A DNA stretch of 64,000 bases from an uncultured Lachnospiraceae bacterium (GTDB lineage Bacteria > Bacillota > Clostridia > Lachnospirales > Lachnospiraceae). How positions within the stretch are numbered: position 1 is the stretch's first letter; each line of letters begins with the position of its first letter. Made by a program: the position numbers and the translations under genes. This document shows positions 1-8,287 of the stretch, piece by piece. Under the pieces are notes generated by a model, which saw only the letters and a list, made by a program, of their open reading frames with translations, did not search any database and was not told the DNA's origin. The stretch lies in the NCBI GenBank assembly GCA_910584945.1, contig CAJUDY010000019.1, positions 4,724 to 68,723 of the forward strand. Reading direction: 5' to 3'.

Positions 1-903
1 ATAGCCAGACGTCTCATCCGAGCTTCTGAGGCCAAACTCCACCTGATTTCCTTCCGAATCCCCGGCCAGGATCTGCGGCATATAATTGGTCGCTCCGGAT
101 TTGGTAAAGGAGATCCGCTGCTCCAGCTCATTCATGGTGAGTTCCTCCAACGTGACCGTCACACCGTCCGGCAGGGTGAATTCCTTCCCGATGGGGATTC
201 TTTTTGTATCTGCCATCAGTGCGGCCCCGTCCGCGGTAAACGCGAAGTCCCAGTTCCCTTTGATCTCGTCCTCGCTCCCCAGGGCACGGATCTTAATCCG
301 GAATTCATTTTCCCCGGACAGGTCCACACCCGGTATGTGGTAGGACATCTCCACGCCCAGAACGGTCTGGCCCTCGTCCAGGAAGCTGGCGCTTCCTCCG
401 GCTCCTCCGCCCGGCTGCTCGCCGTTGACCGTGAGGATCTCCATGGGAGTCAGATACTGCTCCATGGGCTCCCCGTCCTCCCGCTGGACCGTATAGTTAA
501 CCGTCAGCTTCTCCTCCGAGACCACCGCCTCCTGCAGCGTGACCACATAGCCTTTGTCCGCCACGGAGGTGTGAATCACATCCCGGTAGTTCTCCAGCTC
601 TCCGGAAAGTCCCAGAGCGTTTCCGATGCTCCAGGTGATCTGCTCGATGGCTGCATGCACTTCCCCGCCGAACAGGACGGTACCTGTCAGAAGCGTCACT
701 GCCGCGCAGGCTGCCACCGTCATTTTTCCAAAAGTTCTCCTTGTTCTCTTTCTCTCGTTTCGAATCTCATTTAACGCAGTGGTCTCATATCGTCTCATTT
801 CCATCTCCATATCCTCAGGGCATTCCATGAGCCGGTCTCCATCTGCCAGAAAATCAGTTCGAATCTCGTTTGCCAGTCGGTATGCTTCTCTGTTCATGCT
901 CAT
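1..903 (-). CDS. Anti-sigma-like DUF4179 membrane protein, C-terminus cut by window edge
   Basis: The gene starts at 903 with an ATG that overlaps the TGA of the sigma factor upstream (ATGA), so the two are translationally coupled. About 300 codons are visible before the window ends. Residues 1-59 are charged and presumably cytoplasmic, residues 60-80 form one membrane segment ending before GEVHAA, and the rest looks extracytoplasmic (e.g. GNALGLSGEL, VADKGYVVTLQEA). This is the layout of DUF4179-type proteins encoded beside ECF sigma factors, which are thought to bind the sigma factor through the N-terminus and sense a signal outside. The family assignment is from pattern memory. The signal sensed is unknown. 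Confidence 0.75.
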   Translation of the reverse strand, partial: MSMNREAYRLANEIRTDFLADGDRLMECPEDMEMEMRRYETTALNEIRNERKRTRRTFGKMTVAACAAVTLLTGTVLFGGEVHAAIEQITWSIGNALGLSGELENYRDVIHTSVADKGYVVTLQEAVVSEEKLTVNYTVQREDGEPMEQYLTPMEILTVNGEQPGGGAGGSASFLDEGQTVLGVEMSYHIPGVDLSGENEFRIKIRALGSEDEIKGNWDFAFTADGAALMADTKRIPIGKEFTLPDGVTVTLEELTMNELEQRISFTKSGATNYMPQILAGDSEGNQVEFGLRSSDETSGY

Positions 904-1457
904 GCCCTCTTCCTTTCTCCAAATTTGCTGCGGATCTTCTTCTTACCCCGGAAAATCCGTACATACACATTGTCTCTTGTCAGCCCCAGCGCGCTTCCCG
1001 CTTCCTCCGGCTCTTCCTCCATCAGAAAAATCCTTCGGAACAGCTCCTGGTCTTTGGGGGACAGACAGCTTAAAATCTCCTCGGTCTCTTTTGAGAGCTC
1101 CTGCTCTGTCAGCTCAAGGAGCGCCGTATCTTCCTTTGGTATCTCCAGCTCCATCTCCTCCAGAGACGTGGTCCTGTGCGCCCTTTGTATCTTGCGCAGC
1201 GTATCGATGGCTTCCAGACGCGCCACCCCGGCCGCCCAGTTTGCAAAGCTTCCTCTGCTCTCATCAAAGCAGTCGATGTTCTTCCAGATTCCAAGAAAAA
1301 TATCGTTCATGCACTCTTCCACCTGGTCCGGGGAAGCGAACAGCCTTTTTTGCACGATGGACTTTAAGAGCCCTCCATAGGTCCTGATCACATACACAAG
1401 CCCCTCTTCCCGGCTCTTTCTGATCAGGTCCACAAAATTATCTTCATTTGCTTTCAT
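900..1457 (-). CDS. ECF-type RNA polymerase sigma factor
   Basis: 185 residues, the usual ECF size. The region-2 core spans about residues 30-95 (QVEECMNDIFLGIWKNID, then FANWAAGVARLEAIDTLRK). The region-4 helix-turn-helix spans about 130-180 (LSPKDQELFRRIFLMEEE, GLTRDNVYVRIFRGKKKI). It would direct RNA polymerase to a small regulon and is held by the membrane protein encoded immediately downstream, whose ATG overlaps its stop. A 12-bp palindrome lies about 40 bp upstream of its start. The start is ATG at 1457. Confidence 0.9.
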   Translation of the reverse strand: MKANEDNFVDLIRKSREEGLVYVIRTYGGLLKSIVQKRLFASPDQVEECMNDIFLGIWKNIDCFDESRGSFANWAAGVARLEAIDTLRKIQRAHRTTSLEEMELEIPKEDTALLELTEQELSKETEEILSCLSPKDQELFRRIFLMEEEPEEAGSALGLTRDNVYVRIFRGKKKIRSKFGERKRA

Positions 1458-1496
1458 AGACAGTTACCTCAAAAGGATCCCTGATGGGATTGGTTT

Positions 1497-1508
1497 TGTA
1501 AGCTTACA
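1497..1508. promoter_or_regulatory. Palindrome TGTAAGCTTACA upstream of the sigma gene
   Basis: A perfect 12-bp palindrome sits about 40 bp upstream of the sigma start at 1457. A related half-site (GTGTAAG on the minus strand) follows about 30 bp further upstream. It could be an operator or part of an autoregulated promoter. No clear sigma-A promoter was seen here. Confidence 0.35.
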
Positions 1509-1552
1509 CTTTATATTCCGTCTGCGGCAAGAGAAATCTTACACTTTTGGAG

Positions 1553-1588
1553 AAAAAAACGGACGCCCTTTTGGAGACGTCCGTTTTT
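1553..1588 (-). terminator. Intrinsic terminator after the second sigma/anti-sigma pair
   Basis: On the minus strand a GGACG-containing stem (arms 1560-1565 and 1578-1583) is followed by a run of T. It lies just after the stop at 1597. The plus strand also has T after the stem, so it may work both ways. Confidence 0.8.
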
Positions 1589-1596
1589 CGTCGGGA

Positions 1597-2175
1597 TTAT
1601 TCTACATTGTAAGTGACAAAATACGCCTGGGCGTCGTAGTCCTCCGGAGTGCCGGTCACCTCATAGCACCAGGTTCCGTCCTCCGTATCCAGGGTTCCTT
1701 TGCAGGTTCCGTCCTTAAGATCTTCTGCAATGTCCACGCGGCAGTTCTCATCCAGGATCAGGAAGACGTGCTCGCCCTCTATCTTAAGCTGATACCCGTC
1801 GTCCTCATCCGACACTTCCAGCGTGACGTCCGCTTCCGTGCTTTCCATGGATTCCACCGCCGTATCCAGGTCCGCAAGATCGTAATCCGTGATCTGCACG
1901 CCCTCTTCCATCGGATCGATCTCCATCTGTCTGGTCTCGCCTCCCGGCAGGGTGATCGTCAGAATCCAGGGACTGCCGGAGGCCGCGTAGGAGATGACAT
2001 TGCTAAATACCAGGACGCCGAAGGCCGCGGCTGCCATGATCCCTCTCGGCAGGATTTTCTTCACAGGCTCATGTTCATTTTTCATCGCTTCCACCTTTCT
2101 TAACAGACGTTCGGAAGCATGTACCTCGTCAAAGGTGTTCTGATACCAGGTCTGATTGTCTTTATCGGTTCTCAT
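1597..2175 (-). CDS. Probable anti-sigma/regulatory single-pass membrane protein
   Basis: About 192 residues. The ATG at 2175 overlaps the stop of the sigma gene (ATGA) and has an AAGGAGGCG ribosome site. An in-frame GTG six bases earlier is less likely. The N-terminal ~45 residues are charged (TWYQNTFDEVHASERLLRKV) and are followed by one hydrophobic segment (GIMAAAAFGVLVFSNVISYA). The acidic outer part contains ITLPGGETRQMEIDP and a Cys pair late in the chain. Position and layout suggest it restrains the coupled sigma factor. The outer domain was not recognised. Confidence 0.65.
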   Translation of the reverse strand: MRTDKDNQTWYQNTFDEVHASERLLRKVEAMKNEHEPVKKILPRGIMAAAAFGVLVFSNVISYAASGSPWILTITLPGGETRQMEIDPMEEGVQITDYDLADLDTAVESMESTEADVTLEVSDEDDGYQLKIEGEHVFLILDENCRVDIAEDLKDGTCKGTLDTEDGTWCYEVTGTPEDYDAQAYFVTYNVE

Positions 2176-2648
2176 TTCCACGCCTCCTTTAGTTGTTGTC
2201 TCAGTTTCTTCCGCGCGCGAAGAAGCCGGGTCTGGACGGCAGTCTCGGAGATTCGAAGAAGAGCGGCGATCTCCCGGATGCTGTACTCCTCATAATAGTA
2301 CAGATGCACGGTCTCCCGGTATCTCACAGGAAGCCTTTGCACCGCGTCGTAAAGCTCGCTGTGCTCCGGCTGAGAGAATACCGGCTCGAGCGTCTCGTCT
2401 TCCAGGGAGGTCACTTTTCGTCTCCAGAAGGAACGCCACAGGGAATGGGATTCATTGACCGCCACACGAATCAGCCAGCGGCGGACGTGCTCCTCATTCT
2501 GGAACACGGTTTCCGATTCCAGCAGCTTTAAAAACGCCGTCTGCACCACATCCTCCGCATCCTGGGGATTCCGGCAGCAGTTCAGTGCCGTCCGGTAGAC
2601 CGCGTCCAGGCAGGAGCTTACCGCCCTGTCGTATGCTTCCCTCTCCAA
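2172..2648 (-). CDS. ECF-type RNA polymerase sigma factor (TTG start)
   Basis: About 158 residues. Region 2 (YRTALNCCRNPQDAEDVVQT, RRWLIRVAVNESHSLWR) and region 4 (LPVRYRETVHLYYYEEYS, ISETAVQTRLLRARKKL) are both present. An ATG exists at 2663, but it overlaps a near-perfect Shine-Dalgarno GGAGGTGATC placed seven bases before the TTG at 2648, so the TTG is preferred. The gene is coupled by a four-base overlap to the membrane protein downstream. It is not the same subtype as the sigma gene at 900-1457, judging by the different region-4 sequence. Confidence 0.85.
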   Translation of the reverse strand: MEREAYDRAVSSCLDAVYRTALNCCRNPQDAEDVVQTAFLKLLESETVFQNEEHVRRWLIRVAVNESHSLWRSFWRRKVTSLEDETLEPVFSQPEHSELYDAVQRLPVRYRETVHLYYYEEYSIREIAALLRISETAVQTRLLRARKKLRQQLKEAWK

Positions 2649-2728
2649 AGTGATCACCTCCATCCCGGTCTGTTCTGTTTTACATTGAAAAGCCTTTCAC
2701 TATATGAACGTCTGTCCGGTGGAAAATA

Positions 2729-3580
2729 TCACAATTCTTTTTCTTTTTTATCTTTTTTTCCTTTTTGCAGTTCCCAGAAGGCCACCGCGCTGGCGGCCGC
2801 CACGTTCAGAGAATCCACGCCGGGAGCCATGGGGATGCGCACCCGGTAATCGCAGTCCGCGATGGTGTCCGCCGCCAGACCGTCCCCTTCCGTTCCAAGA
2901 ATCACCGCCAGCTTTTCTTCGGAGCGCAGCTTTGTATCATCTATGGATATGGAGTCCTCGGTCAGCGCCATAGCCACGGTACAAAAGCCCAGTTTCTTTA
3001 AGATTCCCATTCCGCTTTCCTTCCACCCGTCCGTCTGATCCAGATAGGTCCAGGGAATCTGGAACACGGTCCCCATACTTACCCGGACCGACCGACGGTA
3101 CAAAGGATCGCTGCAGTCCGGCGTCAGCAGCACTCCGTCCATATGAAGCGCGGCGGCGGAGCGGAAGATCGCCCCCACGTTGGTGGGATTCACCACATTC
3201 TCAAGTACCGCGATCCGCTGCGCATCGGCGCACACCTCCTCTACAGTCCGAAGGGGCGGTCTTCTCATGGCGCAAAGCATCCCACGGGTCAATTTGTAGC
3301 CGGTGATCTGAGAAAGCACTTCCATCCTGGCCGTGTAGACCGGGATCTCCCTGCAGCGCTTCCGGATGTCCTTTAACTCCTTCTCCAGATACCTTTCCTC
3401 CGCCAGAAACGACAAGGGCTCGCAGCCTGCGTCCAGCGCCCGCTCAATGACCCGGGGACTTTCCGCGATAAAAATCCCTTCCTCCGGCTTTTCCCGGTTC
3501 AGAAGCTGTACTTCTCGAAGTCTGGCGTACATGTCCAGCTCCGGCGCATGAAAATCGGTCATTCGGATTACATCCAACAT
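2729..3580 (-). CDS. TrmH/SpoU-family RNA 2'-O-methyltransferase
   Basis: 283 residues. The N-terminal substrate-binding part (EGIFIAESPRVIERALDAG) is followed by the SPOUT knot domain with its signature motifs: NVVNPTNVGAIFRSAAALHM, ILGTEGDGL and IPMAPGVDSLNVAAASAVAF. Such enzymes methylate a ribose 2'-OH of rRNA or tRNA using S-adenosylmethionine, and the exact target cannot be read here. The start is ATG at 3580, preceded by AAGGAG; a longer in-frame reading exists but lacks a ribosome site. It follows the SRP RNA terminator. Confidence 0.88.
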   Translation of the reverse strand: MLDVIRMTDFHAPELDMYARLREVQLLNREKPEEGIFIAESPRVIERALDAGCEPLSFLAEERYLEKELKDIRKRCREIPVYTARMEVLSQITGYKLTRGMLCAMRRPPLRTVEEVCADAQRIAVLENVVNPTNVGAIFRSAAALHMDGVLLTPDCSDPLYRRSVRVSMGTVFQIPWTYLDQTDGWKESGMGILKKLGFCTVAMALTEDSISIDDTKLRSEEKLAVILGTEGDGLAADTIADCDYRVRIPMAPGVDSLNVAAASAVAFWELQKGKKDKKEKEL

Positions 3581-3610
3581 CGTATTTCTCCTTGAGGCGC
3601 ACCTGCGCAC

Positions 3611-3645
3611 CTAAAAATACGGCCCCGGAAACCCGGAGCCGCATC
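3611..3645 (-). terminator. Intrinsic terminator after the SRP RNA
   Basis: On the minus strand a GC-rich stem (GCGGCTCCGGG / CCGGGGCCGT) is followed by ATTTTT. It sits about 25 bases after the SRP RNA 3' end and before the methyltransferase gene. Confidence 0.85.
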
Positions 3646-3667
3646 TCTTTTTACTTTATTTTTTTAA

Positions 3668-3930
3668 TCCGTGCATCCCGCTTTGAACGTTAGACCGGAA
3701 CGTTACCTGTACAGTTAACTCAGCCCAGGCACCCCTGCGGCACACAGAAGGTCCCGCTTAGTGCTGCTTTGTTCCCAACCTGACACGGTTCACAGGTTCC
3801 TGTTGCGCAGGACCCAAACATCAACGCCACTTATACAGGGCAGCTTCCGACCAACCGGCCCGGGGCGGGATATCACTCCTACTATGGCGGATTGTAGGTA
3901 CAGGGCGCCGCCACCTCCCCAGCTGCACGG
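3668..3930 (-). ncRNA. ffs: Signal recognition particle RNA, large bacterial type
   Basis: About 263 nt. The 5' end (CCGTGCA) pairs with the 3' end (TGCACGG). The conserved helix-8 core is present in order: GTTTGGGTCCTGCGCAACAG, then GTGTCAGGTTGGGAACAAAG, then GCAGCACTAAG. The Alu-type domain at the 5' end (GGGGAGGTGGCGGCGCCCTG) makes this the long Bacillus/Clostridium form rather than the short E. coli form. It binds Ffh and targets membrane and secreted proteins. It has its own sigma-A promoter and terminator. The ends are set from the terminal pairing and may be off by a few bases. Confidence 0.95.
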
Positions 3931-3960
3931 AAATCTTATGACAATTTTAAAACGTTTATT

Positions 3961-3989
3961 AGTATATCCTGTTTTCACTCTTTTGTCAA
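3961..3989 (-). promoter_or_regulatory. Sigma-A promoter of the SRP RNA
   Basis: TTGACA (3989-3984) and TATACT (3966-3961) are separated by exactly 17 bases. The promoter overlaps the last codons and stop of the tRNA deaminase gene, so the RNA gene is transcribed independently. The predicted start leaves a leader of about 20 nt before the mature RNA. Confidence 0.9.
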
Positions 3990-4460
3990 AGGCTTTTTCC
4001 TGCGCTCCCTCAGTTCCCGGAAAAAATCCGTCAGCATGGCCGAACACGCTTCCTCCAGAACTCCCTCGGTGAGCTCCACCTGATGATTGAATTCCGGCAT
4101 GTTCAGAAGATTCAGGACGGACCCGGCACATCCCGCCTTGGAATTGCGGCTGCCGATGACCACCCGTTTCATCCGCGCCTGCACGATGGCGCCGGCGCAC
4201 ATCTGACAGGGCTCCAGAGTGATGTACATGGTACAGTCCTCCAGACGCCAGTCCCCCACCGCCTTGCTGGCCCTGCGGATCGCCAGAAGCTCCGCGTGCG
4301 CCAGAGTATTCTTGTCCGTATTTCGCCGGTTGTATCCCCGGGCGATGATTTGATCTTCTCTTACAATCACGCATCCAATAGGCACCTCCGCAAGCTTCCA
4401 CGCCTTACGCGCCTGCCGGATCGCTTCCTTCATATATTTCTCGTCTTTTGTCAGAGACAT
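3975..4460 (-). CDS. tadA: tRNA-specific adenosine-34 deaminase
   Basis: 161 residues. It converts adenosine 34 of tRNA-Arg(ACG) to inosine. Zinc-binding and catalytic motifs are clear: the HAE motif in TLAHAELLAIRR and PCQMCAGAI with both Cys ligands. The start at ATG 4460 follows AAGGAG; the longer upstream reading has no family similarity. The first 56 bases overlap the end of the preceding gene. The SRP RNA promoter lies in its 3' end. Confidence 0.93.
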   Translation of the reverse strand: MSLTKDEKYMKEAIRQARKAWKLAEVPIGCVIVREDQIIARGYNRRNTDKNTLAHAELLAIRRASKAVGDWRLEDCTMYITLEPCQMCAGAIVQARMKRVVIGSRNSKAGCAGSVLNLLNMPEFNHQVELTEGVLEEACSAMLTDFFRELRERRKKPLTKE

Positions 4461-4914
4461 CCTCTCCACTCCTTTTGCAGCTTCCGAACTTCGGACAGCG
4501 GATACACTTCTCGCCGCCCTTTGGATACAGAAGGAACTGTCCGATATCCAAAGGATCGTCCTCCCAGTCCGCCACATAGTCTGACATCCCCGGACGGTGA
4601 ATCCAGATTCCCCGGGTCCGGGAAAAGGGAATCTTCTTTTCCATGATATTTTCCGGGTCCACCAGACCCTGCCATTCCAGGGCTCCATTCTGGCTTCTTA
4701 ATTCTCCCAGATAGATGCCGATGGTCTTGTCCTGATGCTGAAAATAAATATATGCCTTTCCCGCATCCTCTCCCCGGCGGCAATATCCCCTCAGGTGAAT
4801 CCCCAGCCTGCATCTGCCGCCCCGGACCTCCGCCTTCACAAAACCTGCATTTTTCGCCGGTTCTCCCTGTTCATAAGCATAGAGATACGCAATTTGACGC
4901 CTGTATTCTTCCAT
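4405..4914 (-). CDS. Conserved Lachnospiraceae protein of unknown function (DUF6128-like)
   Basis: 169 residues, soluble, no signal peptide. It opens with EEYRRQIAYLYAYEQGE and GFVKAEVRGGRCRLGIHLRG, a pattern I associate with DUF6128 proteins of Lachnospiraceae (from memory, not checked). Near the C-terminus KCIRCPKFGSCK offers three Cys that could bind a metal. It sits between rsmA and tadA in the same direction and overlaps tadA by 56 bases. No function can be given. Confidence 0.7.
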   Translation of the reverse strand: MEEYRRQIAYLYAYEQGEPAKNAGFVKAEVRGGRCRLGIHLRGYCRRGEDAGKAYIYFQHQDKTIGIYLGELRSQNGALEWQGLVDPENIMEKKIPFSRTRGIWIHRPGMSDYVADWEDDPLDIGQFLLYPKGGEKCIRCPKFGSCKRSGEDVSDKRREIYEGSDPAGA

Positions 4915-5001
4915 ATGTCCCTCCCGTCTTACATAAGTTCCGCAATTTCCCTCCCGGGCCTGTACGGTCTACCAGGTCATTCTATGCCCGTCCTAAGGTC
5001 G

Positions 5002-5889
5002 TTATGACAGATTTCTCATCCTTTCCACCCTATTCGTAAACTCCGCGAACTCCTGAAGGGTCATGGCCTCTCCCCGGATGGACTCAGAGATCCCCATCTC
5101 CTGAAGCGCTTTTATGGTCATCTCCTTGGAAATCCCAAGCTCCGGCACATGGGAGAGACCGTTTTGCAGGGTCTTTCTTCTCTGATTAAAGGAAGCTCGG
5201 ATCACCGCGAACATAAGCCTTTCGTCCGTCACCCGGACCGGCGGCTCCTCATAAGTCTCAAGCCGGATGACCGCCGAGCCCACCCCCGGCCTTGGCAGAA
5301 AACAGTTGGGCGGCACATTCGCCGCCACATAGGGGCTTGCATAGTACTGGACAGCCAGGGACAATGCTCCGTAATCCTTGGTTCCCGGACCTGCCTGCAT
5401 CCGCTGCGCCACCTCTTTTTGTACCATCACCGTGACGCTTTTTAAGGGCACCCGCTTTTCAAAAAGCCCCATAATAATCGGCGTTGTAATGTAATAGGGA
5501 AGATTGGCCACCACCTTCACCGGATGTCCGCCGTTTTTCTCTTCCACCAGCTTTTCAAGATCCACTTTCAGTACATCTTCGTTAATCAGATCTACATTCT
5601 CATATCCGCTCAGCGTATCCTGAAGGATCGGGATCAGCGCCCTGTCAATCTCGATGGCTGCCACTCCTTTTGCCGCCGCTGCCAGGTACTGGGTCATCGT
5701 CCCGATTCCGGGACCAATCTCCACGATATAATCCTCCTCCGTGATTTTCGCCGCCTTGATGATCTTATCCAGCACATGGGAATCAATCAAAAAATTCTGT
5801 CCGTATTTTTTCTGAAAGACAAAGCGGTATTTATTCAAAATCTCAATAGTGCTCTGGGGATTTCCCAGAGTCGGAACCGGTCCTGCCAT
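5002..5889 (-). CDS. rsmA: 16S rRNA dimethyladenosine transferase
   Basis: 295 residues. It dimethylates A1518 and A1519 in the 3' hairpin of 16S rRNA using S-adenosylmethionine. Visible motifs are KYGQNFLID (N-terminal), VEIGPGIGTMTQYL (motif I, SAM binding) and VVANLPYYITTPI (NLPY catalytic motif). The start at 5889 has GGGAGATAAGAGG directly upstream and lies four bases after the tatD stop; upstream ATGs at 5928-5904 would overlap tatD. In many Firmicutes tatD and rsmA are neighbours, as here. Confidence 0.95.
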   Translation of the reverse strand: MAGPVPTLGNPQSTIEILNKYRFVFQKKYGQNFLIDSHVLDKIIKAAKITEEDYIVEIGPGIGTMTQYLAAAAKGVAAIEIDRALIPILQDTLSGYENVDLINEDVLKVDLEKLVEEKNGGHPVKVVANLPYYITTPIIMGLFEKRVPLKSVTVMVQKEVAQRMQAGPGTKDYGALSLAVQYYASPYVAANVPPNCFLPRPGVGSAVIRLETYEEPPVRVTDERLMFAVIRASFNQRRKTLQNGLSHVPELGISKEMTIKALQEMGISESIRGEAMTLQEFAEFTNRVERMRNLS

Positions 5890-5893
5890 CCTC

Positions 5894-6667
5894 TTATCTC
5901 CCATCCAGCCCATAAAAGCTTCTTGCATTTTCTTCTGTGATCCGGATGACTTCCTCTGCGGTCACTCCTTTCAGCGCGGCCACTTTCTCCGCCACATAGA
6001 TCAGATTCCGGGAATCATTCCGTTTCCCGCGGAACGGAACCGGGGACAGATAGGGACAGTCCGTTTCCAGCAGTAATCGGTCAAGCGGAGCCATCTGTAC
6101 CACCTCTTTTAATTTCTTTGCGTTTTTGAAGGTCACCACTCCGCCGATCCCAAGATAATATCCCATCTTTAAATATTCTCCAGCATGCTCCGCGGAATAA
6201 GAATAGCAGTGAATCACTGCCCGCAGTCCCGGTTCGTGCGCCTTTTTCAGAATCTCCATGGTGTCTGCCGCCGCCTCCCGGCTGTGGACAATGACCGGAA
6301 GATACAATTCCTTTGCAAGTTCAAGCTGCCGCAAAAACCAGGTTTTCTGCACCTCGTGGTTCTCTTTCTCCCAATAGTAATCCAGACCGGTCTCTCCCAC
6401 CGCCACGATCCTCTCCTCCTGGCACTGTTCTTTCAGCCATGCGAAGGTCTCTTCATTCAATGTACCCGCTTCGTCCGGGTGTACGCCCGCCGCGCCGTAG
6501 ATGAAAGAGTATTTTCTGCTAAGTTCTACCGTCCTTCTGGTTCCTTCAAGACTTGCGCCTACATTAACGATCGTCCCCACGCCCCCTTCTGCCAGAGAGG
6601 AGAGCACTTCCTCCCGGTCCTCATCAAAAGCGTGGTCGTCATAATGAGCATGACTGTCAAATATCAT
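5894..6667 (-). CDS. tatD: TatD-family metal-dependent DNase/hydrolase
   Basis: 257 residues, full length. Metal ligands of the TatD family are visible: SHAHYD near the N-terminus, VGETGLDYYW, VIHSREA, VIHCYS and LLETDCPYL. It is a TIM-barrel hydrolase implicated in 3'-5' DNA processing. It is the first gene of an operon with rsmA and has its own promoter at 6701-6729. The start ATG at 6667 follows GGGAGG. Confidence 0.93.
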   Translation of the reverse strand: MIFDSHAHYDDHAFDEDREEVLSSLAEGGVGTIVNVGASLEGTRRTVELSRKYSFIYGAAGVHPDEAGTLNEETFAWLKEQCQEERIVAVGETGLDYYWEKENHEVQKTWFLRQLELAKELYLPVIVHSREAAADTMEILKKAHEPGLRAVIHCYSYSAEHAGEYLKMGYYLGIGGVVTFKNAKKLKEVVQMAPLDRLLLETDCPYLSPVPFRGKRNDSRNLIYVAEKVAALKGVTAEEVIRITEENARSFYGLDGR

Positions 6668-6700
6668 AGCGGCCTCCCTGTTCCGTCCGTTTTTTATAAC

Positions 6701-6729
6701 AGTATAGCGTTTTCAGGAGGGCAATGCAA
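6701..6729 (-). promoter_or_regulatory. Sigma-A promoter of tatD-rsmA
   Basis: TTGCAT (6729-6724) and TATACT (6706-6701) are separated by 17 bases. The promoter lies 34 bases upstream of the tatD start and just after the end of the Tad operon. Confidence 0.75.
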
Positions 6730-6744
6730 CCAGAAAAAAACGAA

Positions 6745-7812
6745 CTAAAGGCGTACTTCATACTCCGCCCCGGCAAAGGTGATGCCCATACCGTCTCTTA
6801 AGGGACACAGCTCATAGGGATTCAGCTGGACGTGATCCGCCCAGGTTCCGTTGGTGGAATTCAAATCTTCCACATAATAGACCGCTCCGTCATAGGTGAT
6901 CCTGGCATGAATTCTGCTGATGGTGGGCGCCGGAATGCAGCCGTCCACGCTGTCTTTTTTCTTTCCCACAAGAAACGTCTCCTCCCGAATCACAAAATCC
7001 GAATATTCCGGATTCAGACTGTGCAAAAACAGCCCGTCCTGTTTTTCTTTTTGAAGGCAGGCGGTCTCCAGCATGGGGTTTTCCTCCTTCAAAAACAGCG
7101 TGGAACCGCTTTTGATCTGATCCTCCTCCCCTGTGATATAGTCCTCCAGCTGCGGTTTTCTGGTCTTCTTGTGAAAAAAGTCCTTCCAGCTTCCGGTCTT
7201 CTCCAGAACTTCCTTCTGCACTGAGGCCTGCGGCAGAGGCGGCGCCTCCCGGGGCGGCAGGGCAGTCTCCTTTTCCTTTTCTGCATGCTTATGGAGGATT
7301 TCCAGCAGACTGAAGTTCGTCTCCAGGGCGCTCTGATACAGTTCATATCCAAAGGCAATCCCTTCCGCATCATTCTTGTCCAGCTTTCCCAGCAGATATT
7401 CCGAAAGTTCCAGAAAAGACTCCCGAATCTCTTTCTGGTATCCTGGATAGTAGCACAGACAGAGCTTCTCCGACTTGGTGTGCAGATATATAGACTCTGG
7501 ATTCAAAAGAAAATGATCTGGACCCAGCAGATATTCTTCTGCCGATTCCAGAACCCGGAGAAGATCCTGCAAAAGTCCCCGAAGCTGCTCATAATTCAGA
7601 TTCCTGCGCTCATACAAAAGTTCCATACTCTGCCGCCCGGTAATCTCATAAAAATATTCTGTCCGGTCTTCGTACTTCTGCATCACGCAGGGCAGGAATC
7701 CGCTGATCCGGTTTTCGGTAATCATACGAACCTCATAGGTATCCTTTGTCGGTTTCTCATCTGTCAATATCATATAATTACTGTTCAAGTCCCTTTTATA
7801 GCGTCTCTTCAT
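6745..7812 (-). CDS. FHA-domain protein with N-terminal DUF6382-like domain, last gene of the Tad operon
   Basis: About 355 residues. The N-terminal ~170 residues (YMILTDEKPTKDTYEVRMI, GLLQDLLRVLESAEEYLL) match a domain seen with Lachnospiraceae Tad loci (DUF6382, from memory). The C-terminal ~90 residues form an FHA phosphothreonine-binding domain with SRIHA and DLNSTNGTW. I take ATG 7812 as start because GGAGG lies eight bases upstream, and that SD sits inside the apparent earlier start at 7827. It may link pilus assembly to a Ser/Thr kinase, but no kinase is encoded here. Confidence 0.85.
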   Translation of the reverse strand: MKRRYKRDLNSNYMILTDEKPTKDTYEVRMITENRISGFLPCVMQKYEDRTEYFYEITGRQSMELLYERRNLNYEQLRGLLQDLLRVLESAEEYLLGPDHFLLNPESIYLHTKSEKLCLCYYPGYQKEIRESFLELSEYLLGKLDKNDAEGIAFGYELYQSALETNFSLLEILHKHAEKEKETALPPREAPPLPQASVQKEVLEKTGSWKDFFHKKTRKPQLEDYITGEEDQIKSGSTLFLKEENPMLETACLQKEKQDGLFLHSLNPEYSDFVIREETFLVGKKKDSVDGCIPAPTISRIHARITYDGAVYYVEDLNSTNGTWADHVQLNPYELCPLRDGMGITFAGAEYEVRL

Positions 7813-7876
7813 CTTTTGATCCTCCATTTAAGTTCCGTTACTGCCTTCTCCGGGTCCGGTTCAGGCTTTCGCTGTT

Positions 7877-8287
7877 TTAAGTTCCGCTTTTTCCTGCCAG
7901 CCATCTTCTTCTTCGAACTATGCTGCAGGGATTTATTCTGTATATGGTCTGTTGTATATGGATGCCGTCCACCGGCAGGAAACTTCCGGTCCCGGACACC
8001 TTGATACCAATTCTCACAGGGTCCGCCTTCACTTCCACTGTTTCATTCTGAAGCCACAGCAGTCTCTGCGGCAGCTTCTGCAAAAGCTTCTGCCTCAGGT
8101 CCGCTTCGACCTGGCGGTCGCTTCTTGCATCCACGTAGCTCCCCTGAATCCCGCATTCCAGCGCCGTGTGCACGCACACGGCGTAATCGTGGGCATACAG
8201 GGTAAAAAAAACCAGATAGACCAGCAAGATACACAGCCCGGGCACCAGATAAGCGGCTTCCACAACATAACGTCCTTTTCTTTTCAT
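7877..8287 (-). CDS. TadE-like pilus assembly protein
   Basis: 136 residues. It has a short basic start (MKRKGRYVVEAAYLVPG) with the Glu-containing cleavage-like pattern of TadE/pseudopilins, then one hydrophobic helix (LCILLVYLVFFTLYAHDYAV) and a small outer domain. The start ATG at 8287 overlaps the stop of the prepilin peptidase gene (ATGA) and has GGAG eight bases upstream. It is probably a minor pilus component processed by that peptidase. Confidence 0.75.
   Translation of the reverse strand: MKRKGRYVVEAAYLVPGLCILLVYLVFFTLYAHDYAVCVHTALECGIQGSYVDARSDRQVEADLRQKLLQKLPQRLLWLQNETVEVKADPVRIGIKVSGTGSFLPVDGIHIQQTIYRINPCSIVRRRRWLAGKSGT

Noticed and set aside
626..1387. 253-residue plus-strand ORF
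   Set aside because: Shadow of the sigma and anti-sigma genes on the other strand; Ser/Pro-rich composition typical of antisense frames.
3790..4401. Long minus-strand ORF over the SRP RNA and tadA
   Set aside because: It covers the SRP RNA and lies in the wrong frame of tadA; its product has no family features.
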